This document shows positions 57,935 to 64,000 of a DNA stretch of 64,000 nt, one piece after another (within the stretch, counting starts at the first letter, position 1; each line of letters starts with the position of its first letter). The translations under genes were made by a program, and so were the position numbers. The notes beneath the pieces were generated by a model that saw only the letters and a program-made list of their open reading frames with translations, searched no databases and was not told the origin of the DNA. The DNA is from Durusdinium trenchii. Its lineage: Eukaryota > Sar > Dinophyceae > Suessiales > Symbiodiniaceae. Location of the stretch: assembly GCA_963970005.1 (NCBI GenBank), contig CAXAMN010000026.1:239371-303370 (forward strand), in the 5' to 3' direction.

Positions 57935-58639
57935 TTGCACCTTATATGAATGTGCATTTTCGGGGAAATCACTAGCTCGTGAATGTTCGCGAAAGTTTCG
58001 CGAATGTGCTGTTGAAGTCCCGGGTCCAAACTTGAAGCATACCAAACATATGAGGCCGCCAATGATCCGCGGAAGAGTGCAGAATATTTTTCCGCGAAGG
58101 ATCGGCCATTCCATCGTGGAATAGCTTTGATCAACATGAACTATATGATACTATATGGATGCGGCGCTGCAGTGGTCAAGAAACCTGCCCCAGTGGCCCT
58201 GCGATGCGCCCAAAGCGAAAAAGAAGCTCGAAAGACTACTCCTTCGTCCACGCCGAGGACAGCGTCTTCAACTTTGTCTTCTGTTTTCTATTTCATGAAA
58301 CGAAGAAGCTGTAGATCGACCAGCACTCTCGGAAGCGCACACAGACATTTGCCTGCGGCAAAGCCAGGACAAATTGCGCGAGCTCTGTTACACAACGCAA
58401 AGATTCACCCAGTTTCGACGATATTGTTTGATCACCCCGTCTTTCAACAATGGCCAGCCTTTACGACGTCGCCCTTGTCGTAATTGCATGGTTTGCGGAC
58501 GCGTGTGCATCAGAATTTGCCCAAACGCACCCACGCCGCAAGGTGACCATGGTTCGTACACACCATGGTGCGAAACAAAGATAAAACATATTGACCATCA
58601 TGGTCATCATGGCCAATGAAAATATGTTTTTTCATGTTG
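57935..58639. other. No gene seen
   Basis: Only short frames. CGCGAAAGTTTCGCG palindromic sequence near 57988-58005. Confidence 0.35.
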
Positions 58640-59420
58640 TTGTCAACAAGGAAGTTGCATTGGTTTTTGAGAAAGTTGATTAGTTTTTTCAGCGACGAGG
58701 CTTTTGCCTCAATGCATCCCGCGGCAAAACTGAAGGCCTGCCCACCTTTGTGGGTCACCAGGCAGCAACCTGTAGGAGACAGCTGCTCCTGGACCCAGTC
58801 CTACACGGTCATCATGATGTTCAATCGAGCGCCTCCTACAAACACTTGGGCACTTATATGAGTTCTGGTGGTAGCCTTCAGCGAGACATAGAGATATGCA
58901 TTGGCCAGGTGTGGACCTTGTTTCGACAGTTGGCTCGACCCCTCCTGACCAACTTGAGGATCAGCTTGGGAGGGCGCATCATGCGTCACGCCTCTTGTTT
59001 GGAGCTGGTGCATGGCACTCTTTTTACCAGCGCGACAAGTTCAGCGCCTTCGTACTTGCTAAATGAACCTGCTCCGACACACTGCCTTGCAGGTGAAGCA
59101 CAAACGGAAGGAGCATGTTATGGATGATATTTATCTCTGGAATTTTCTTGTCAGTGGCGCGTCTGCTTTATGCTCAAAGACTAGCGCGGCATGGCCCTGA
59201 CTTCCTCCTTGGAGGTCTTGAAGGAGAAGACCAGGTATGTGGTGATGGGTGGCTGCGTGGTCCGCAGGCCGATGTTCAATGGATGGGCGGCTATGTGGAC
59301 CTCTCTGCACGGGGCTACTCCTGGCATGAGCTGAAACACGCTTGGAAGAGCCTTCGGCCTGGTCGGAAGCATCTGGTCAAAACAGCTTCACTGAAGCGCG
59401 TTTGGGCTTTGAAGTTGTTA
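58640..59420 (+). pseudogene. Relic of a second LINE (RT thumb and post-RT region)
   Basis: Two frames carry marks typical of dinoflagellate LINEs after the RT palm. The first is LRKLISFFSDEAF, then SYKHLGTYMSSGGSLQRDI (58830-58890), the usual YKHLG...DI...R block. The second is SVARLLYAQRLARHGPDFLL (59154-59210) and WHELKHAW...KHLVKTASLK. Frameshifts near 58750 and 59115 separate them. The RT palm with its catalytic Asp pair is not present. It does not resemble copies A and B, so it is another family. The 3' flank to 60150 has open frames that I cannot place. Confidence 0.7.
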
Positions 59421-62400
59421 GGGAAGACACCCAAGCCCCACCCCCAATCGGATAGGGATAGGACCGAGTTTGGATGTTTGATTCTGCCCGGGCGCTCACA
59501 ACTCATCGGGTTCATCCACAGCGGGCGAGCGCCTGAGTTTGCGCTTGTCAGCACTCCGCTGTGTAGTGCCAACCGTTGCTTTGCATGGCCAACAGCCATG
59601 AAGTACCAGGAAGATGAGCCGAGGGTCATTGATATGTGATATATATATATATATGTTCCATCTTCCCGGCCTCAAGAGGCGTGAGTCAGTGCAGGTCTTT
59701 GGGCCCAAGCTCCGTGGCACCGATAAAGATGACCTTGAGAAGCTTGTGGATAGCTTTCTTAGCCTGCGGAGCTTCCTGCAGGAAAAGGGAAGACTGTGAG
59801 GCGCAGAAGCAGTGTGCTGCTGCCTTTTGTACTGGAGGTCATGGATCATGCTTTTCGCGCGGTCATTGCAGCCTTCTTCTCATGGGCTCTGGAGTTGACA
59901 GCCAGGCACTCTTTGTCTCAAGCCCATGAAGCTCATGTGGAAGGGAGGACTCTGATCGAAATGCGTGGCACTGCAATCTGGATTCAGCGCTTGCGTTTGA
60001 TCGATGCTGCAGAGCCACATCGACCTATTTACCGTGGCCCTGCCAACCAGACGGAGCGTTCTTCCCGCGATCTGGCACGAGAGTGCCACCATGAGCAGTG
60101 GGTAGGAACCAGTTTCGCAAGATCAAAGATCTTCCTGTACGAAGTCTGAAGCTCAGAAGCAGTTGCACGATGGATGAGCTTCTAGCTTATCAACTTATCA
60201 CTAGTGTAGCTTTTCCCTGCTACACGCCATAAGCAAGACTTACAGAGGCAGCAAATGAAATGAAATGTTGTCAACATCTTGCAGGAAACTTGGAAGTCAG
60301 TGGGTGTGTGAACTTGTTGAAATTTACTATCTTCATCATCCGTAGCATTGACTCGCTGAAGATGCGCTATGTTTTGTAGAAGCGTGTTCTGGCAGAGTGC
60401 GGAGACAAAAACATACTGGTATCAAAAAGACGGAAGCAAAAACTATTCAGTGGCTCGAAGTCGAAACGATGCTAATGTAGTACTCCCGCCACCCCCCCAG
60501 CCCCCACAAGATGCACGCGACCAAAAACCCTACAAAAGTACCAGGCGCCCTATGACGCCGGTGCAAATCATGTACGTTTGTCATTAAACTCCTCTGCATG
60601 GTTCACCAGGGTAGGAACAGATTAATGATAAAATGAGTTCCATGGCCTTCAGCGAAATCTTGGAGGCCGGCGGATTGTATCGAACATTGAGCCGCATACT
60701 CCCTTTGACCGTTGGAACATTTGGCAACGCGCCAGACTCTGAGAAGGGCAAGGGCTGCCAAAATGGGTTTTGATGAACGATGATAACCGTTTTTTCGAAC
60801 ATGTGTTGTCAGAATTCTGAAATTAAAATTGCCAAAGTCGCATCAGGTCAGGGGTCGACCAGAGATGTGTCTCCGCCGCGGAGCCACTTCGGTTGAGTTG
60901 GCATCAAAGAGTTTGAATGTGATCAATGATCCAGACATGGACTACAAGTGACCTTAAATGAGTATAGACTATACTATAGACATCTATAGACTCTATAGCT
61001 TGACTTTTCGATTCTATAGCTTGACTTCTATAGTCTATAGACATCTATACGATAGCTTGACTGTTTGTTTATTAGTTTGGACCATCGGACGTGACTCTCA
61101 GGATCAGCTCTTGAAGCAAAACGGTGGCTGGGTTTGTTCCTCAATCTTCACAGCCAGCCTAATCCAGCTTAGACATTGCAACTGTTTCAAAGGTGGCATA
61201 ACATGGAAATTATGTTTCATCTCTAAGATACACGACGTGCGATTTCGGTTTCACGCGCTTCACGCCATGGGATGCTTTTGAGGCCTATGCAGAAGTGCCT
61301 ATTGAAAGTCCAGAAGGTAGCAGCCTCAAGCTCGCCTTCCTCATTCTTACTTGCCCTGATTGGGGAAGCCCTCCTCTACCCGCCCATCCATGCCCATCCC
61401 TAAGATCTCCCAACAGCCATGTCCAATCAAAGCCAATACATGTTATTGGTATTTGGGGTTGGTTTGGCACTGTTCAAGGCCACGTTTCCAAGTAAAGGTT
61501 TCTCTACGCACGTAAGCAGTCAACAAGAAGTCGGTGAGAGGTTGGAGTTGTTAGAGGCAAGGCTCCTGTACGGGGGCATCCTACAACAAAAGGGTTTCAA
61601 GTCAAGGTCCCAGGGTTGCAACGGGTTTCAAGCGAAGGTCCGGAACATTCCTAGCAGTTTGCAAAAAACATCAAAGTATTGTAGACATAGTGAGGCTAAG
61701 TGTTCCTGTCATTTGCAGACCGAAGGCTTGCTTCTGATTCCTGAAGCTGCATTCACTGTAGATCAGGATTTACTTCTTTTTTGTTTGCATGGCTTGTTTC
61801 CGCGGAACGAGGTTTTGAGGAGTTGCCTGGAATAGAGCATGCCGAAGGTCGGACCAAGGGTTTGAGAGAAGCACACCGTACATGCCATACTATAGAATCT
61901 AATACTGCACTATGACATCAGCTATTGTGGGGGTCATGTGTGCTTAATTACCAAGAAACGCTTTGAGCTAAATCAGAATCACAGTATTCATTATTCCGCT
62001 TTCTTTCGTTTTTCTCGCACATGAGTGCGGTGCTTTGCGAAGGTTCTACAATGTTGTACATTTGATATTGTAAAATTTATGTATATACACACACACACTT
62101 TTTAGTGAGTTAGTCACTTAGCGATGCTGCTGTAGAAGTTGCAACATTGCCGTGTGTATATATATATATTTATATTATATATACGCTATTTGAACTTCGC
62201 AGTCGCATACCAAGAAACAGTAAGACCACCCAAAGTCTTCCCGCTGACGTTTGACGTGGCATGAAAACGTGTTTCTGCAAAGTTGGGGTACGGACCAACT
62301 TCTATCTCCCACACCCAGCTACCTTTCGTCCACGCCTTCTGCTGTTCCCTGTTCATTTTATGTAAAGTCCAGTTATATTGGACCCGCTTTCAAAGTGCTT

Positions 62401-63894
62401 TGATTGCTAAGGCAAGCTGCACTGCAAATTGCAAAGACTAGCTTTGCTTTGGGCAGGTGGTGGTGAAACCATGCTCGTCATGGAGTTTGGCCGCTTTGTG
62501 CAGCGACCTTGCCCACCGCAACCACCCAGGAGTCAACACATACGAGATGAGATGAGTCAGATCATCAGTGAATGTGAAAGTACCGATTGTTTGCATTGAG
62601 TTGCATGTGGAATTGGTCAGGATGGAACCTTGGGAGGTTGGCTATGGCCTTCGGGTTGAAATTGTCACCCTGGCTAGTTATGTTGCTTCTTGTTGTCCAT
62701 GAACAGTCCATGCCTGGCAGGATGCCTTTTTGGCAGGGCCTTACGAGCAGTGCCTTCGCTTCATTTTGTGCCAAGATTGAAGCAACGTACAGGCAAAAGA
62801 ATCGACAACAATCAAACAAGTATGGTTTGTAGATTCTTACCCAGGGATGTCATTGCTTGGGCGTTGATCCTGAAAGAGGAGTGCGGGATGCATTTGCTAA
62901 AGAAGAGAGAAAACTTGCATTTCTCTCGACAGATTTACAAACTCTACTCAAGACATGATCCATGTCGTAAAAGCATCTACAGACAAAAATATACTGCTAT
63001 TCTAACAAAATGCATGGGTGCAAGCCGAATGTACCTGAAGAAACCTTTGCCAAGGAAGCAGGCAAACGGTCAGAGCAAGTTTCTTGCAATTGGGGGAAAC
63101 AGATGCACATGAGGCGCTTTGCAAACTTCCACATATTGCAATTACATCGGAGTGGCCGGCCTAACTGCTACCAAATCTCATCAGACAAGCAAGATAGATT
63201 CATGTAGTTTCATTCTGTGATTATCTTGCCCGAGAGTGATGGATGTTGTGTGTTGGTACCTGCCCATGTCACCCTATCCCAGCATATCCCACCCTATTAA
63301 ACAACACTTCGATACCCTGAAATCCCATTAATTACTGCTACTCTACTCCAAAGCTTGCACAAGCAATCCACCCAAACATGTAAGCCTTCCCGCTGCCCAA
63401 CCCTCTATTTCTCTACGCTTCACATCTACTGGTATGTAAAATTAGTGAAATGCCGCATTATGCAGGTGCGTCGGAGTGAAGTCTGACATCAACAACTCTG
63501 GGCGTCCTCGTTGTTTGACCCACCGACTGTACTGTGACCCCCTGCTGGACACAATGCAGAGGGAACACCTCCCGACCAGCATCCTGGCCAGATGTGGCCA
63601 GTTCAGGTGCTCGGCTAAGACTTGGCAGGCGACAACATCAACCTGTTCAGACTGTTCAGATTTGCAATTTGGGTCTCAAATCCACTCTTGAAAGAACGCA
63701 GGGTAAAGAGCATATTGTAAACACTGCGACCGTAGCAGGTGCATACTTTACCACCTCAAACTTCCAGTTGATCAGTGAACTAGCTTCTCCGGATCTGCAG
63801 GAGCTTCCTGAGACCGCTTCAGGCTCTGAAGCTCTTGGTCTTGGGCTTTGGAAAGAAGTTTGGTACTTTGGAACATTGCACCAGATCATCGCTA
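59421..63894. other. Gene-poor stretch
   Basis: TA tracts at 59638-59654 and 62155-62182. CTATAG/CTTGACT short repeats at 60963-61060. A right-end-like piece of the structured repeat (GCTACCTTTCGTCCACGCC) at 62319-62337. A minus-strand frame at 62565-62780 (LLVRPCQKGILPGMDCSW, later FHPDQFHMQLNANN) has coding-like composition. Nothing firm was found. Confidence 0.3.
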
Positions 63895-64000
63895 GTCACG
63901 AAAGCTAGCGAAGCTAGCTGGAGTTACTCTTGCGATAGCAAGGTTTCTTTCGACCGGGTGCAAATCCTAACCCCTGATTATTCAGGTCGAAGACCCCCCC
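63895..64000. mobile_element. Structured repeat, copy 3 (cut by window end)
   Basis: GTCACGAAAGCTAGC at 63895-63909, hairpins AGCTAGC-GAA-GCTAGCT and CTTGC-GATA-GCAAG, then GGTGCAAATCC and a C run at the window end (63994-64000), in the same order as in the copies at 8026 and 10794. Confidence 0.65.

Overview
The window reads as nuclear DNA of a dinoflagellate, most likely a Symbiodiniaceae-type alga. There is no dense gene layout. Coding signal comes as isolated exons, at least one with a GC donor. Microsatellites and minisatellites are abundant, retroelements are large, and a 14-nt exact match to the 3' part of the dinoflagellate spliced leader (CATTTTGGCTCAAG) lies at 1305-1318. No rRNA, tRNA, CRISPR array or bacterial operon could be supported. 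All calls come from reading the sequence; no database search was possible.

Layout. 1-920: 3' end of an unrecognised protein gene. 921-5387: little coding signal. About 5388-7200: exons of a proline-rich, probably disordered protein. 8026-9073, 10794-11009 and 63895-64000: three copies of a structured repeat that share two small hairpins; the first carries a CAG/CTG foldback. 11983-23910: the core of the window, two head-to-tail copies of one non-LTR retrotransposon. Copy A (about 7.2 kb) holds a zinc-ribbon/coiled-coil region, a ubiquitin-specific-protease-like cysteine protease region, an APE-type endonuclease, a reverse transcriptase, an RNase H-like segment and a C-terminal array of CxxC fingers. 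Copy B (about 4.7 kb) is 5'-truncated and lacks about 2.5 kb covering the protease His box, endonuclease and reverse transcriptase. Both copies are broken by stops and frameshifts, in different places. Comparing them suggests that the zinc-ribbon/coiled-coil region and the protease were one continuous reading frame in the ancestor.

24125-27420: a duplicated block around an assembly gap, two minus-strand terminal exons that share a downstream segment, a 60-bp array abutting one of them, an exact 73-bp array and two further arrays. 31434-33350: a purine tract and two candidate exons flanking a 21-bp minisatellite. 34252-34776: a good minus-strand terminal exon. 37720-40080: a microsatellite block bracketed by direct repeats. 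40357 and 57586: two copies of a dispersed repeat of about 0.35-0.48 kb. 49822-50171, 51840-52145, 53085-53955 and 54385-54880: more arrays. 58640-59420: relic of a second, different LINE. The rest is mostly sequence in which I see no gene.

The strongest novelty candidate is the retrotransposon polyprotein with a USP-type protease, a possible PCNA-binding motif and insertion into a TACA microsatellite. Next is the hairpin repeat family, whose stem shows a compensatory base change between copies.
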